Shown here: piece after piece, positions 10,791 to 24,600 of the stretch
Layout of the letters: each line of letters opens with the position of its first letter
Position numbering within the stretch: position 1 is the stretch's first letter
NCBI GenBank assembly: GCA_035222895.1
Contig: JAVYIG010000888.1
Coordinates: 310,001-374,000 of the forward strand
Length of the DNA: 64,000 bases
Direction: 5' to 3'
Origin: Strongylocentrotus droebachiensis
Taxonomy: Eukaryota; Echinodermata; Echinoidea; Camarodonta; Strongylocentrotidae
Program-made: the position numbers and the translations under genes
The notes under the pieces: generated by a model
The model's database searches: none
The model's input: the letters and a program-made list of their open reading frames with translations, nothing else
Told to the model about the DNA's origin: nothing

Positions 10791-13250
10791 CTTCATATCT
10801 TTCGTTTTCAATTCATTTGATAATGATTAAATCCACTGTCATGTTTCTTCATCAAAGTGTCATATAAAGGCAGGTTTTAAATAGACTGTCTGACTAGGCA
10901 AACCGGAAAATTAATATAATAAACCTTCAGGTGATGATACATACCCTTGAAAAAGTTATTTATATCATCAAGAGATAGAGGAATTTTTGAAAGAGCAGGG
11001 TATCCAAAATAGTGCACACTGCCCCCAATTTTTTTTACTCTGCATCCCCCAAAATGAGAACTTCAAACAAGGGGCATTTCACTCACATTTTTATAAAAAG
11101 TTAACTCCTTTCTTGTTCTGAAGAGAAAATATTGAAAAACAGTGAGACAAATAACAACAGAGCCACCCCTCCCTCCCTCCCCCTCCCCTCCCCCTCCACC
11201 CCATGAAATAAGTGTCACTATGAGTTTGAGTATAGAGGCAGAGTCCAAGGAGCATCGTGGGAATAGTGCAAGAACCGACAAATGAATAGCGGCCACACAA
11301 TGTGGGTGATGGAAGCGACGCCAAATCATCTCTGACTCGCGAAATTAGTCCCTTGTCAGGCGGGTGCTTGAATGTGTTCCGAGGGAGGGAGGGAAATCAA
11401 ATCTATCGTTTTAGCAACTTCACATCTTCCCGAGATGTGCGGAAAAGAATTGAGGTACTCGCTGTTCCTGTGACGAGGAAAGATCTCCTCCTTTCCTTTT
11501 TTGTGATGTTGTATTCATAACAAGCTGCCTATCAGAGAAGATTGAAGAGACGTTTGTGGTGGAGAACCAATCGAGCTATAAAGTAGAAAAGCAGCCCGAA
11601 TTTGATAAGTCTGTTTCTTCAAAATTTGTCCAATGCAACTGTTAGCAGGGTTGGATGTCTTTATAAGATTGGCATGCAGAAGTGTGTTGCACATGAAATT
11701 CTGTGTAACTGAAATGCCGTGCAACTTGTAATCTTTTTCTATATAAAATAGTGGTCAATTCACAAATTAAAAATTCAGTAGGAAATTATGCTTTTACATT
11801 TATCATCTTTCATATAAATGAACCGTAACTATAATGATTTCTATATTTATGAGCATTCCACTTTTATCAATTAATACATTTGATATATATTTCATATTTG
11901 GTATCCGATATTTATGGCCAAAATTTTTAATCAATATTCGAGCAGTTCTTAAAGTAATTCTGATCAAAATCATTCTTCCGTCACTTCCTTTTCCTCTACG
12001 AAAAGAACTTCTCTAGAAGCTCCTTATGACGTACCAAGCAAAGAAAGCATCACAGACATCCCTTTGAAAGCGGAAGGTTTGAATAATTTTAAGCCTGAGG
12101 GCTATCGTGCAAGACCTATGCCGCCGTCTTGACCAAAAGTGCATCTCAACAAGTTTTTTGCCTGCTGGTCACGTAATGAGCCATTGGCTAGAATCTTGCG
12201 TCGGCCGTCCTCGCAGGAAATTGCATAAATACTAGCCGCTGGTCTGGCGTAGTCTGACCGGCAAGGTCACGTGAGCGCGCATTTTTGCCCTGGGCGCTTG
12301 CAACCCACACATGCACTCTTGATCATTCCATGAGTAGCAAGGCACAGGATTATGAGCAATTCTACCATCAAAATCACCAGAATAAGCTTTGTTAATACAG
12401 GACATGTTAAACTACCTATACAAATAAAATAAAAAAATAATAGTACAATTTTACTTGTAAATTACTGGCATGTTGATGTTAAAAAAAACAGTAGCTGCAT
12501 TGGCCCCTAGCCTCCTGCCTCTTTTTTGTGTTATAAGATACAGATTTAAGAATCAAACGATGTTCATGTCATCACATATTCCCAGTATTTATCTCTTTTG
12601 CTGGTTTACCACGTTGTCTCTAAACAAGTCTTAATATTAAAGCTTGAAGATGACCAGTACTTTGAACATTTTATTTTCTTAAAAACAGAAATTCACTATT
12701 TTTCAAATAATTTTTCAATGCATCAATTCCACATCATATATTTACAACCAATAGCTACTATAATCAGCATACTGTACCAGATAAAAAAAATTATAGTTAC
12801 AATCAACTCATCAGAAAACAGCACTTAGCATTTTACTGGGTGCTGAAGTATTCCATACCATCAAATTAGTCCTGAACACCAAGTCAAGTTCGTAATAGTT
12901 CATCGAATGACGTCAAAATCTAATTAATGAGTTGGAACCTGCGCATCGGTTGACCTATACAATACAATGCTTTGTAATTTGCCCATCTAACATGCAATTT
13001 GACATCTTTTAATAAATCCGTAAATTGGCAGCAGCTGATGTTTTCTAATTTGATTAGCTGTGCCCCTCAGAGGAGATGTTAATTGGAAGATACAACTTAA
13101 TAAGCTGCAACTCCAGACGAGCGGGTTCCTTGAGGACAACATTCTCATGCTCACCTTTATATATATATATTTCAACTTTCGATATTACTGGCATTTACTT
13201 GCCTAACAGGAAGATTATCTCATGTGGAAAAGGGGAGTTGAGGAAGCAGA
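10791..13250. other. Mostly unique sequence; one GC- and CpG-richer patch
   Basis: A CT/GGGAGGG-type run occurs at 11165..11205. About 12060..12330 is richer in CpG than its surroundings and includes GGTCACGTGAGCGCGC. It could be an old transposon or a regulatory patch, but nothing decides this. A short TA run lies at 13160. No coding region is supported. Confidence 0.35.
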
Positions 13251-13514
13251 TTAGGCCTGTCCTCATCAGCTCAAGTTTGCCAAATAATCCGCTATTTTAA
13301 CTATCCCGATCGCAAATTAGCAAGTTAATTTGCGTCTTCATCAGCCCAAAATATCCAGCTATTTTGAAAATAGCGGGGTAGTTTGCGCCTGTTCGAGCTA
13401 GTTTGTGATGAGCGTAACGTTCTGGAGAAGACGCAATTTTGAGCTTTGGGATACTATCTGAGTCTGAAAATAGCGGATTATTTGGCAAACTTGAGCTGAT
13501 GAAGACAGGCCTAA
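13251..13514. mobile_element. MITE with ~45 bp inverted ends
   Basis: TTAGGCCTGTCCTCATCAGC followed by TCAAGTTTGCCAAATAATCC at the left is mirrored by GGATTATTTGGCAAACTTGA leading to GACAGGCCTAA at the right. The match is nearly perfect over about 45 bases. The interior repeats the words ATAGCGG and ATTTTGC. Flanking TTA/TAA may be the target or part of the end. Confidence 0.85.
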
Positions 13515-13739
13515 TGAAAAACATGATGGCATCACTGCTATTAAAGGAAGTTATGTGACAGCTTAATATTCATTTATTAAAACCCACATATCCGGGTCAC
13601 TCAAGTGGTGTTAAAGATACTTTTCTAATCACTGGAGCTTTTTTAATGTGGTGGTTTTCTAACAGTCATTTTTATGTTGTTTTTTCTCTTTCCACCGGAG
13701 CTTTTTTTAAACTTTCCAGAGCTGTAATCTTTTCATTTC

Positions 13740-13935
13740 TTCTGTGTATTATTCATGCTGCACTCAAAGGAGACAAAAAATGTGGTCTTTATAAGCAGGT
13801 GGTCCTTAAATACAGTTTGCTTTACTGGTAGTTATTATTTAAAGAGAAACACAGCTCAAAAGGAAACAATAATGGGGTCTTAACAATAAAGTGGTCTTTA
13901 TATACAGGTGGCCATTGAAAAAGGTTTCACTTTAC
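13740..13935. mobile_element. Degenerate relative of the TACAGTCAAACCTG MITE
   Basis: TGTGGTCTTTATAAGCAGGTGG and GTGGTCTTTATATACAGGTGG resemble the interiors of the elements at 30409 and 41193. Clear ends are not visible. Confidence 0.35.
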
Positions 13936-14985
13936 AATGTGGCTTTCAATCTGTCAAGAGCACAGATCTTACAATGCTAATAAGATGTGCAAGCTTGCCA
14001 AAACCCACAAACCCTTCAAACTTGTGGATGCACTTGCTAATTTGGTAAACGTTACTGTATTTGCATCAATTTGGCACCTGTAAACAAGTACTAGTGTTTT
14101 GAATTTCCCATTATGGTGAAATGTTTCCTCGTTGCCGAGGCAGGTTGCTAGGGCACGCCGAGAACCAATGATGATGATGATGTGCCTAACATTGGACATG
14201 ACAGCAATAACGCCAAAAGCGCCGGTAATTAAGGTGTCCTCACATAAAGGGTAATTAAAGTGACCTTAGTAACAACACCATTACAAATATCCAGCTTAAT
14301 TGATTTTAAGCTCAGCCTTCTATTAACCTTATATTAACCATATGTCAGCGATGACTATAGCTCCATTATGAGCTATCAAATAACCACAAAATGCTTAACT
14401 TGTTGACTACTGAGCCAACAAATATATTCCAAACTAAAATGGATAACGTTAGAAAATCTAACCATTTTCCAAATTCAAGGGTAGAGATTTATCAAGTTAA
14501 AGTTTTCCCCAAATTTCTCAAATTCTCTTCAAATTCTGTACTGTACAAAGGACCACATACCATTGTATCAAATGACTTTCTTATATGTGAACAAAATAAC
14601 ACACAGAAAATGTCCTGTTTCGTGTGATTTCAGTATAGCTGATTTTTTAAATTTTATTATTTCCTTTATTTTACCAGCATTCATCGCCCATTATAGAGGG
14701 TACCGTTTATCTTTCGAGTTTCGATCATGTACAAATACCATATAATTCTCCAGCCAAATGAAGGGTAACCCTTCTAAACAATTTATAATATTGAGATGTG
14801 AGAAGAAATGATATCAATCATTTTAAGTACTCTGAAAACCAATTACCGGTGGGTGTTCTGACTTTGAAACATTGATATATCATCACATTCATCAAGGTGA
14901 ATATGTTTTGAAACTGTATCACTTTCACCACTCAGCCACTCAGTTGCCTGCCTCATAATGGGAACACTTTATTTTTTTATAGAGG
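13936..14985. other. Unique AT-rich sequence
   Basis: A short ATG repeat (CAATGATGATGATGATG) lies near 14166. No gene or mobile element is supported. Confidence 0.4.
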
Positions 14986-15361
14986 AGGTTAGCTGTCTGA
15001 GTCGTAATGCGTCTGCCTGTCGAACCGAAGGTCATTGATATGAATCCTATCCAAGCGGATAACTGAAGCTTGCATCGTGTGTTAAACATGCCCCTCCTGT
15101 TTCATAGATGCAGGCTAGGTTACAGTGGAAAACACTCTGTCCCTTGAATAGGATGTTAAATGGAGGCCCGTATAGAGGAGAGTCACCACCTTTGAAAGTT
15201 AAGAACCCACTGTACTGTTGGTATAAGAATAGAGGGAAACCCAGGTGTAGTGGTCTACCTGCACACCAGAGTCAGTTATACTGGGAGGAGAGACCCTAAA
15301 GTTACAGTGATCCAGTTCATGTTTAACCTCCCAGGCACAGGTGATGCCAAATACTTAATAA
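14986..15361 (+). mobile_element. Probable SINE-like unit with degenerate tRNA-like head
   Basis: GTTAGCTGTCTGAGTCGTAA and GATATGAATCCTATCC resemble decayed A and B boxes. The following body (GATGTTAAATGGAGGCCCG, AAGAACCCACTGTACTGTTG) ends in an A/T-rich tail with AATAATGATGA. The phrase TTAAACGGAGGCCC recurs near 25787. I regard this as an old SINE, with moderate support. Confidence 0.45.
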
Positions 15362-15433
15362 AAATAATGATGATTTTCCTTAACCTGTTGGATAACATGT
15401 CGTTGTGGTATAACACGTAGGTGATTTAAATGG

Positions 15434-15610
15434 CAGGGAATAATTTTCCTCAAATTTTTTGATTAGCAATTTCAGCTGATGGATAAATATTTCAAATGAA
15501 ATTCTGTACATTTCTATGGAAGAAAACTGCTACACAAAAGATATTTTGTATAGCAGTCATGCAAAAGTGCATAGCAAATTGCGATGCGATACCAGGAAAA
15601 TTATTCCCTG
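15434..15610. mobile_element. Small inverted-repeat element
   Basis: CAGGGAATAATTTTCCT at the left and AGGAAAATTATTCCCTG at the right are perfect 17-base inverted repeats 177 bases apart end to end. The interior has no coding potential. Confidence 0.65.
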
Positions 15611-15692
15611 AATGGGTACCTGGCAGGAATTCATTCCTTGAAATGCTAGACCACCGTAATTAATGGCAGCCATGCTTAAGCAGTGGTAATAA

Positions 15693-15770
15693 TTGTGGAG
15701 CGCTAGGGGTGTCAAGTCTGACAGACATGAGCGTTATACAAGAACCCATTATTATTATTATCATTATTAT
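15693..15770 (+). repeat. SINE 3' module, copy 1, with ATT-rich tail
   Basis: GTGTCAAGTCTGACAGACAT and GAGCGTTATACAAGAACCC are followed by ATT repeats. Nearly the same module occurs at 32893..32937. A shorter GCGCTATACAAATGC version ending in CAT repeats lies inside the element at 41273..42026. Confidence 0.7.
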
Positions 15771-16397
15771 TTTCCATAGACTCAAATATGATTTCTCACA
15801 GGCTTGGCATTAAAAGATTTTATGATGGCTAATCTCTCTGAAATTATGAAACTCTTGCCTATGGGAAGAGAGAATATTTCCTTGATCAAGGGGAGGAAAT
15901 TGAGAAGGAAAGTGAGAAGGAGAAGGAGAATTATTTTGCTGCAGTACTGAGTAAATTAAACCTCTTTGATATGAAATGCAAACAACAAAAGCATGAATTT
16001 TGGAAAGTATAGTTTCAGAACACCAATATTACCTTCTGAAGCTTATTTTATACAGGCAAAATTTAAAACAAATCAAATTTTTGGGGTTAGTTTGTAAAGA
16101 TATAGGTCAAAGTATCAAACTCATAAACTACAAATTAAAACATTTTTCCCTGTCAGAAAGTGTGGTATTTAGAAGACGATTAGAAAACTTTTAGTGACCA
16201 GTCTGAACTCAAGCTGATGAAGAGTGTTTTCTCATTAGAATTAGATCCAGTAGCCACCAGCGTTTGGTCTTACCCATGATGCCCTCCCTCTGACCCTCCC
16301 ACAACGGGCTAATAACACTGGCAGGGAGAAGGAAATATTGTCTCCTTCTCTGCTTTCAAGTTATTAAACAATGTAACCCAACCCGTATCAATCTCAG

Positions 16398-16445
16398 CCT
16401 ATCTCTCTGTCTCTCTCTCTCTCTCTCATTCTTTTTCTATCATTC

Positions 16446-16485
<40 letters not shown>

Positions 16486-16506
16486 TATATATATATCTCT
16501 CTCTCT

Positions 16507-16550
<44 letters not shown>

Positions 16551-16660
16551 CTTTCCTTTTTTCCTTCTCTCTTCTTTTCTATCTCATTTAATCTTCTTCC
16601 TCTTCCATACCATTGTATGTAATGTATTTTTTTAAATCTCTATTTCTCTCTCTCTCTCTC
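16398..16660. repeat. CT and CTTT microsatellite cluster
   Basis: CT runs, a (CTTT)n run near 16444..16486, a TATATA spacer and further CT runs follow one another. Confidence 0.9.
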
Positions 16661-16721
16661 TCATTTTGTCTAGGGTGTTTCACAAGACAGGCATTTCCAA
16701 TGTGGTGATGAAATAACACCA

Positions 16722-17023
16722 GGGGGGTGTTTCATAAAGCTGTTCGTAAAGTTTCGCATGACTTTACGAACGACTTTTATATGAAAAGCCAAATGGGATG
16801 CTCAATCATTATTGATTATTACTTATTAAGTTGAACTGTGCAGATGTAGATTAACATTCTTATTATAACAACCATGTTTAATGCAAAGTATATTTTTTGC
16901 CATAATTTAATTGAGGTTATTGAAAATATCAGAAAAAAATGTGGGCATCCTATCTGGTACTTCATAGACAAGTCGTTCGTAAAGTCATGCGTAACTTTAC
17001 GAACTCTTTATGAAACACCCCCC
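16722..17023. mobile_element. MITE with GGGGGGTGTTTCATAAAG ends
   Basis: GGGGGGTGTTTCATAAAG at the left is matched by CTTTATGAAACACCCCCC at the right. The subterminal TTCGTAAAGTTTCGCATGAC pairs with GTCATGCGTAACTTTACGAA. The interior is AT-rich. A related element lies at 54975..55281. Confidence 0.9.
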
Positions 17024-17159
17024 AGATGAGAATTGCTGAATGATTAGCAGAGGTGAAACAACTAGGGAGGGTGACAGAGAGATGTTGAGAGAAACAGCGA
17101 GAGATGGGGAAATAACTGGAAAGATTAAAAGAGATGGCACCATGTGAGGCAGAAAGCAA

Positions 17160-17450
17160 AAGAAATATAAAGACACATCAAAAGGAAGAGGGTAAAAGAG
17201 AGATGCTGAAAGAGAGAGGGAGAGAGAGAAAGAGAGAGAGAGAGAGGGAGAGAGAGAGAGAGAAAGAAAGAGAGAGGTGCTGAGAACAAGAGAGAATGAG
17301 AGAGAGAGAGAGAGAGAAAAAGATGAAATGATGGAGGGATCACGAGGCATGAAGATAGTTGATCTCCGATTGGTTTCCATGTACCATCTCAAACGACATC
17401 CCATTTACAGAGAGAGAGAGAGAAAAGAAGAAAGAAAGAGGAAGACAGAA
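17160..17450. repeat. GA-rich microsatellite region
   Basis: GA and GAAA runs, interrupted near 17330..17405. Serine/leucine- and arginine/glutamate-rich open frames here are composition artefacts. Confidence 0.9.
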
Positions 17451-18319
17451 AGAGATAAGAGTGGTAGAATGATGGAGGGATAAACGAGGCATCGGGATAA
17501 CCAAGCCCTGCTTGGTTTCCATGTTGCATCTCACATTACACCCCGATGGTATCCCAAACGTCTACAGACCACTGGATCCAGAAACTATACCAAATTAGCA
17601 CTTGCGGGCAAGAGATGTGCTAAACAAGCCACTCATGTCCCGCGTATCCTTTCCGTTTACCGCGCAAACAGTCTCACGTTTTTACCACATGACAATATCC
17701 TTGGCACAATAACAACATTACCTAAAGAGCATGTAAAGGGCAGCAAACATCCAAGAAGTTGTCCCAAACTTACTTCTGAAAATGTGTTTCTTGTATATCA
17801 AGGATAATTTTATCCTCTAAATGGCATTTAGAGGATGAAGAAAAAACACCTTTCAAAACAAGCTTATATCTAGGATACAAGGCTGTTTCTTAAATTGCAT
17901 AGATCCTGAAGTCTGTGGAGGGGGCATTTTAGCATGCATCTGTTCGTTTTTCTTTTTTAAACCCCAGCAACATTCATTCTTCCTTTCATTTACAAGTAAA
18001 GTGGTTTTCATTTTGCTGCCGCCTTTTTTTTCTTATTTTCTATGTTCACATCTTCCATAGATAGCAAAATTTTCCATCAAAATCAATCTTTTTTTACAAT
18101 TTCTATTTTATATTCCTCTATTACAACTCAAATCAATTTGCTCTGATGAGAGATGTACTGTTAAAATAGAGATTTCATGATGCCAGATTCTCTTCTTTTT
18201 GATTTGTTGGAAATAACATTCTAACTTTAAAAATATTTACAGAATGGTTCCTTTTTTCCATAATTTTTGTTAAATGTGTGAAGTATATTGATGGATTGAG
18301 TCAATTATCCACTCTTTTC

Positions 18320-18450
18320 CTTCCATCTCTGTCTCTCTCCCACTCTCTCTCTCTCTCTTTTACATATCTATCAATCTTTCTATATATCTATCTATATATC
18401 TACCTATCGACCTATTGACCTATCTCTCTGTCCGTCTATCTATCTGTCTG

Positions 18451-18481
<31 letters not shown>

Positions 18482-18560
18482 ATCTTTCTATCTTTCTATC
18501 TTTCTATCTTTCTATCTTTCTATCTTTCTATCTTTCTATCTCTCTCTATCCATCCTTCTT
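18320..18560. repeat. TCTA and TTTCTATC microsatellite
   Basis: CT runs pass into (TCTA)n near 18445..18476 and then about eight copies of TTTCTATC to 18540. Confidence 0.95.
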
Positions 18561-19719
18561 TTTTGGCCAGCCCCTTTTTCTCTTCCAATTATAATCTCAT
18601 TTTTTCTGCATTTCCTTCTCCAATTTTACATCACCTTTTCCATCAATAAGAAATGCGGGCTTAAGGACAATTTCGCGAATATGAGCAACATGAAACTCCT
18701 GGTCTAATTAACGTATCAAAAGCTTGCATGAGTTTTACCTCTAGAGGGACGGCTGGGATATGTAATACCTCTATTGCACAAGCCTCATTTAGAAAGGGGA
18801 ATAATTCCTCAAAAGGATCTCGTTACAAAAACATGTTTACCTCCATCTTTGCGTCTTTATCAACATAACATCCGACTTATTTAAAGATAATTTCTGTCGC
18901 GGAATGCCGGAAATCCAAGATGGATTATTGCCTTGTATGGCTAGAGAAGACAGATCTTACGTTTGTAAACATAGCTATGTGAATTGCCTAAGCTTTTGAG
19001 TAATATCTGTAATTATCCTGTGGGATTGGAAATGGAAAACATTTGATAATGCGACAGATAACATGCTTTTACGGTAAAAATAGAAACTACCAACGACATT
19101 TCTAATCGGAATGATGGCTTTCGGCTCTCTCCTTCCTTCTGATTCAAGTAAAAGAATTGCTCCTCTGGATCATGCTGTGTGAATTTTCAAAAAAAATTGG
19201 ATATCCATAAAAACATACAAAATTCACACCAAAGGAGAGAAAAATATACAAAACTTCACGATACGGTGAAAGGGGAGTGAGATAAAAATGTGATAAGAAT
19301 ATCATGTCATGAAATGTCATGCAAAGAAAAATTATTTTGCAAAGGACAACTTATAACAAGTGTTTAATGTCAACTTACTTTAAATTCAGAAACTTTTGCT
19401 CCATAAAAAATTCACAAATTGTAATCAATAACTGTTTCCACTGCAAGAAACTTTTGTAAATTGCAAGTCACCTTTGTTTGGCAGTTAAGATCCGATTAAT
19501 GTGGCATGACACTTTTGCGAATCTGAGTCACTCGCAAAATTTGTGAACGTGTCATGCATGAACAATTTTCTTGATTTATAGTACATCGTGTTCGTTGCTT
19601 ATATATACAAACTTACAGTTGACCTGTCACATCTTATTCAGCATTGGGGTTCAAGTTTATGGGTTGGCTGATCTTTCTCTTGCCCTAAAAATCTTCCTCT
19701 TTCTCTCTCTCAAAAGAGA
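18561..19719. other. Unique AT-rich sequence
   Basis: No exon, RNA gene or element end is recognised. Confidence 0.4.
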
Positions 19720-20228
19720 TTAAAGGTAATACAAAGTTTTGGTATAGGGTTATGAATTTGGTTCAAATGAACATATTGGAAGCATATGAGATCCTAAAAT
19801 ATTCAGTGATCGTTGTCGCGGTTGTAATCGAATCTCAAGTTATGAAATTGTAGATAATAAACTCTTTATGTTGTATAGCTCCCTCTCAAGGTCAAGATAT
19901 TAAGCAAGCCATAAAACAATGTTTCTTGACTAAAATCGACCGATTGGCTATCCCCCTTTGGAAATTACATATCACAACTACATATTCTGAGATTGTCATG
20001 GTCGCAGCTAACATGATACGGCCATAGGCGCTATTTGAAATTTATCATAATTTACCGGGAGCACCGGTAAATTTTTATATTCAATTTTTCTCGAAAACAG
20101 AAGTGTTTTAGGGGTTAATTTTTTTAGTGCTTATAATACATCCACAAGGACATCCAAATATATCAAAATTGTAAAGATTTATATCCACCCAATTTTCAAA
20201 ATTTCCCAAAACTTTGTATTACCTTTAA
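19720..20228. mobile_element. TTAA-flanked MITE family, copy 1 of 3
   Basis: TTAA then AGGTAATACAAAGTTTTGG starts the element, and CCAAAACTTTGTATTACCT then TTAA ends it. The interior (GGTCAAGATATTAA, CGACCGATT.GCTAT, TTACCGGGAGCACCGGTAAA) is shared with 42451..42960 and 45734..46243 at what looks like well over 85% identity. All three are about 510 bases, and none encodes a transposase. Confidence 0.92.
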
Positions 20229-20320
20229 GTCAGTTAGCAAAATATCAGTTGGAAGAAGTATTCACTGAATTTTACAAATAGGTACAACTTTGTTTGCAAA
20301 GCAACTTTGGATGCATCAGT

Positions 20321-20435
20321 TTTTGTTTATTTCTTAGAAGCTTCATAGTTGTTTATTTCTTTAGAAGCTTCATAGTTGTTTGTTTCTTCAGAAGCTTCAT
20401 AGTTGTTTTTTCCGGAAGCTTCATATTCGTTTTCT
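20321..20435. repeat. Tandem repeat, ~27 bp unit, four copies
   Basis: GAAGCTTCATAGTTGTTT recurs four times with TCTT-rich spacers. The last copy is diverged. Confidence 0.85.
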
Positions 20436-20674
20436 TGTCTTTATCAAATTGAACTTGGTCTTGGTGCGTTTGGTTAGTTCGTGAGGATGTTTACGGTAAT
20501 GTCGAATCTTGGGCAAAAACATGTATCCAGTGACATGGGGATGTTGACGATACCCGATGTTCAAAGAAAGCTCCCGAGAAATCGAGAGCTTGAAGGAGAA
20601 TGGTTGTCGTAAAGCTCTTCAGAGCTTGCCCGGTGGCGCAATTGGATTATCTGAACCCCTCTGCATATGTACAT

Positions 20675-20695
20675 CTCTCTTTCCCTCTCTCTCCA

Positions 20696-20728
<33 letters not shown>

Positions 20729-20830
20729 TTCTATCTATCTATTCTCACTCACTCCGTTTTCTATTCCTCCTCTCTCGCTCTCTCTTTCTTCCTCATTCTC
20801 CTTCTCTACTCCACTCTCTACACCCTTTTG
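20675..20830. repeat. CT-rich low-complexity tract
   Basis: CTCTCT and CTATCTAT runs create spurious serine/leucine-rich open frames on the plus strand. Confidence 0.85.
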
Positions 20831-20970
20831 TCTTATGTATAATTTTCCCTCTATCAGCACACATAGTTCTTTTTTCCTGTCAGTTGTTCAAAACCCCCAT
20901 TTCCTTATTATTTCCTCTCTCTCCCTTGCTCCATCTCTTTTCAACTCCTATAATCTTCCATTTGAATTAG

Positions 20971-23900
20971 AGAGAAATAGGATAGCACTGTAAGGCAAGA
21001 ATGCATTTTCAATTGTACAAATCTCTTAGAGCGGTTATATAGGGGTCGCTAATTATTCACAGAAAATCTTGTAAAATTGCAGATGCATGAAGGCCCACTT
21101 GAAGTCCTGCGAAGCCTCTCACACCGGCAACCACCAAACTGGGTCCTTGGTCGATATGTGCATCAGGGGGAGGGGAAGGGGAGGGGGACGCAGTACTTAG
21201 TCTTAAACCAACCACTTACTGTAATTGAATCATGGCTTAAAGGAACACATTGGGGAAACTCAGTATTTATAATAAAATAAATGACCATCTACTATTAAAG
21301 GGAAGAGCATATTTTTAATCAACAATTTTACCATACCCAACTGTGAAATTTTATGATGGTTTATTTTTTGATTTCCCCAAAATCCACAGAGTAACTTCAG
21401 GAGGAAAAAGTGTGAAACATCTGTTACAAGTGCTTGTAATCATGCCATTCAAATTTACGAATTTCTAAAGATTATTCAAACTCTCAAAGTAAAGAGTATT
21501 TATTCACAAATACCATTATGGGTGCTCATGAATAATGTGTCTGATAACGGTCCAGATCCTTTCTTTACAAGCACTCTTCAAAAATTGTGAGGAACGCATA
21601 TGTTGAAATGGATTTATTTACTATAATTGCATTTCCACATGACAGAAACATTTTGGAAGAGATAGGAAGAATAAGAGAGAGAGAGAGAGAGAAATTGAAA
21701 GAGTGGTAGAGATGGAGGCACCAAGAGAAAACGAGAGGTACAGAGAGTGAGAGAGGGGGAGGAGAGAGAAAGAGAGAGGGGGAATCAGAAGACAAAGAGA
21801 GGGGAGTAGGGGAGAGGGGGCAGTCAGAAAATCCAATAGATGAGAGACACTACTTGCATGAACCATATATTTGCTTAACAATTTGCCATACCATACACAC
21901 AGACCCTGGCTTGTTATATCAATGGAAAAATCAATACCCTTGTATTAGATCATAGACAGGATTACATAACCTTTTAACCTAATCTAACCAGTATCCTCTC
22001 CAGATACATGTTTGGAAGTATGTAATCCAATCACTGCTGGTTAAATCAATACGCCATTTAGATCATAGACGGTAATTCATGCTGCCAGCCGGGCAGGTGC
22101 TGTTTACAGAGATGAGTTTAAAACCGATTTCAGGACAGGACTTATTACAAGACTTAATTGATCACTAATAATTCTTCAAATTGGCAACACATAAATTTTT
22201 CTTTCATTGCTACATTGTGCAAATCATGAAAAGACATGAGTCTAAAAAAAAAGGGTATGCATGGAGAAATCAAGTTCACTATTGCCAATTTACATATTTT
22301 GTATTGAAAGACAGTTATTTTGAACCTCTTAACGTGTTGCCAATTTAAGGTTTTGATACGGCACATAAAAAGCTGACCACACAAAATGTGTTTCATATTT
22401 TGGTTCGACACCTATTTTCCAGAAACTCCAGACAAAGTAAGCTTCAGCTTAGTATTCAACAGTTTAAAAAGGATGCATCTAAAATAAACTCCAGTATCAA
22501 ACAAACTGTACAGTCAATTTTAATGAGTATTGAGGACATAAGTTACAAAACAGCCTCTGAAGTTAGAAGTCCTACTTACCCATTAAATGAGAACAGGTTC
22601 TCATTTGAGCTGCATATATAAGGAATAATAAGTTTGACCTGACAGACAATTAAACAGGTAAACTAAAGTAAACTAATATGCTAAAAATGGAAATTACAGA
22701 AGAGAAATCAGACATTTTGAAATAGAAATAGTCCAACAAACCATACTGTGGCTCTCCTGAAAAAAGTATCTTAGTCCAAGTCGGAAAGAGCAATAAATTA
22801 TTGATGTTTTGATTAGAAGAAAATGAGTTTCAGAGTAGAGGGATTCCCCTCGAGGCAAGCTCCCGACCTACTTCTCCTATCTTTCTCTTAATCCACTTTT
22901 GATTTAATGCTCTTCCGTGCTCAATCAACACCTCATTAATCAACTTGAACCTCAAACCTCTCCGGGTTCCGAGTGGCATAACAACTACCCCGGGTAGCAA
23001 TAGGCCAATTACAGGTGAGGTAATGGTTGTTATGCGAGATGCTCACCAGTGCTCTTTTCATATTTCTTTTTTTCTTATGGGGGCCAGAAAAATGTTAAAT
23101 CTACCATGTACAACTGTATGTATAATGGTGTAAGTGCATGCCCTTGGCATTCTGCAGACGATTTCATATTGTCATGCCACTTTTCTGTGCTCTCCGTTTT
23201 AGCTTACTGGTATTCCTATAAAATGATAAAGAACCTTTGCAAGTAAACAGTAGAAGGTTTATTGCAGGAGACTTCTTTTCCCTTTATTCAGTTTAAGAGT
23301 TAAAAGTCGTCAATCCATAAATTTTCATTTGAATGTCCATTCAGTCTATAAAAACTATACAAGCCGATAATGGTGCTATGCAATTATCTTTTTTTAATTA
23401 AAAGTCATGCACCAAGTTTAATAACAAAGTGAAATTTTATTATAAAACACAAATTATAGGTTGATACGATAACCTTGTCAACTGAGAACTAAAAAGGATA
23501 TTCACAAATATCATTTTCCATACATGTAGTTAACACATTTCTGGCTTTCTGGACATAGCATTAAACCTGCCTAGCTCCCAGCAGAAAGTTATTTAAAGCA
23601 TCCACCCTCTCCCCCACTGTCCCCTGCCCATGTTAAACATGTGTGCCCCCTGGCGAAAGTCCTGCACAAGTCAATCTATTTTCCATTACAAAATTATTAT
23701 CTGATCAAAATGTTGAGCATGTAGCTGTGAATTATTGATTTTTCTTGCGATGCGGCCAGGCCGGGACGAGGGCATTGCCTCCGACCAGAGATGCTACCTG
23801 ATGAGAATAAATATGATGAAAATAAATGTCTGACTTTCTGATGGCAAACGCACTTCAGTACCTCCAGGAGAAGTTTATTTCCATCACATCATTGTAAAGC

Positions 23901-24600
23901 CTCGTTCAGACCTGACCAGTATTAAAACTGCCTTCAAAAAATGCAGAAGCTAAATTTTGCGTGTAAATGAACCTCAATTAGGATTGATCTATAATTATGC
24001 AATGCCACCACTTTCATCTCTCACTTTCACACACAAAAGTGACACGGTACCTTTTCAATTACCGGTATCTTTAGAATGATCCTCTGTGAATAAATTGATA
24101 TGGGTAGGCCTATTTTTTCTTCACTTTCCCCTTTCAAAATCAACCAATGTCATTTTTACCTTTAAATTCTTCAAGAGTACTTTTGTACCTTTATATGTAA
24201 GTTAGTATGATGGATTTTTATTTCTCAAGTCACAATCTTTCATTCTTTTTAAGTGTTAAACAGAGCCTTTGACATCTTCAATTTAACCAATCTACTTTTA
24301 ACTTTTGCTATAGTTCCATTAACATGATTGAAATGGTTGGAAAAGAAAGACTCTGGCATCTAAATGACATCAGAGAGGAAATTCTTCACCTTCATGCAGG
24401 TTTCAAAATTCAACTACATTCCATCTTCTTGGAAAAATGTTAAAACTCTGTCTTGAATATGTCAGGGTGAGGGTCAGGGTGAGGCTGAGAGAACCTACAG
24501 AGGCACTCTTCTACACCTTCCAATTTCCATAAGTTTTTTCAGGTGAAAAATAAGTTCCCCTCGGGTGGCAAAGGCTTTCTCGTACTCGGATTAATGTCAA
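20971..24600. other. Unique AT-rich sequence with a GA run
   Basis: A GA-rich tract occurs at about 21675..21830. The remainder shows no gene, element ends or tandem structure that I can support. Confidence 0.4.

Noticed and set aside
21077-21190. Exon-like plus-strand patch with an AG acceptor and Cys/His residues (CMKAHLKSCEASHTG)
   Set aside because: No donor, weak pyrimidine tract, and the Cys/His spacing does not fit a known zinc finger.
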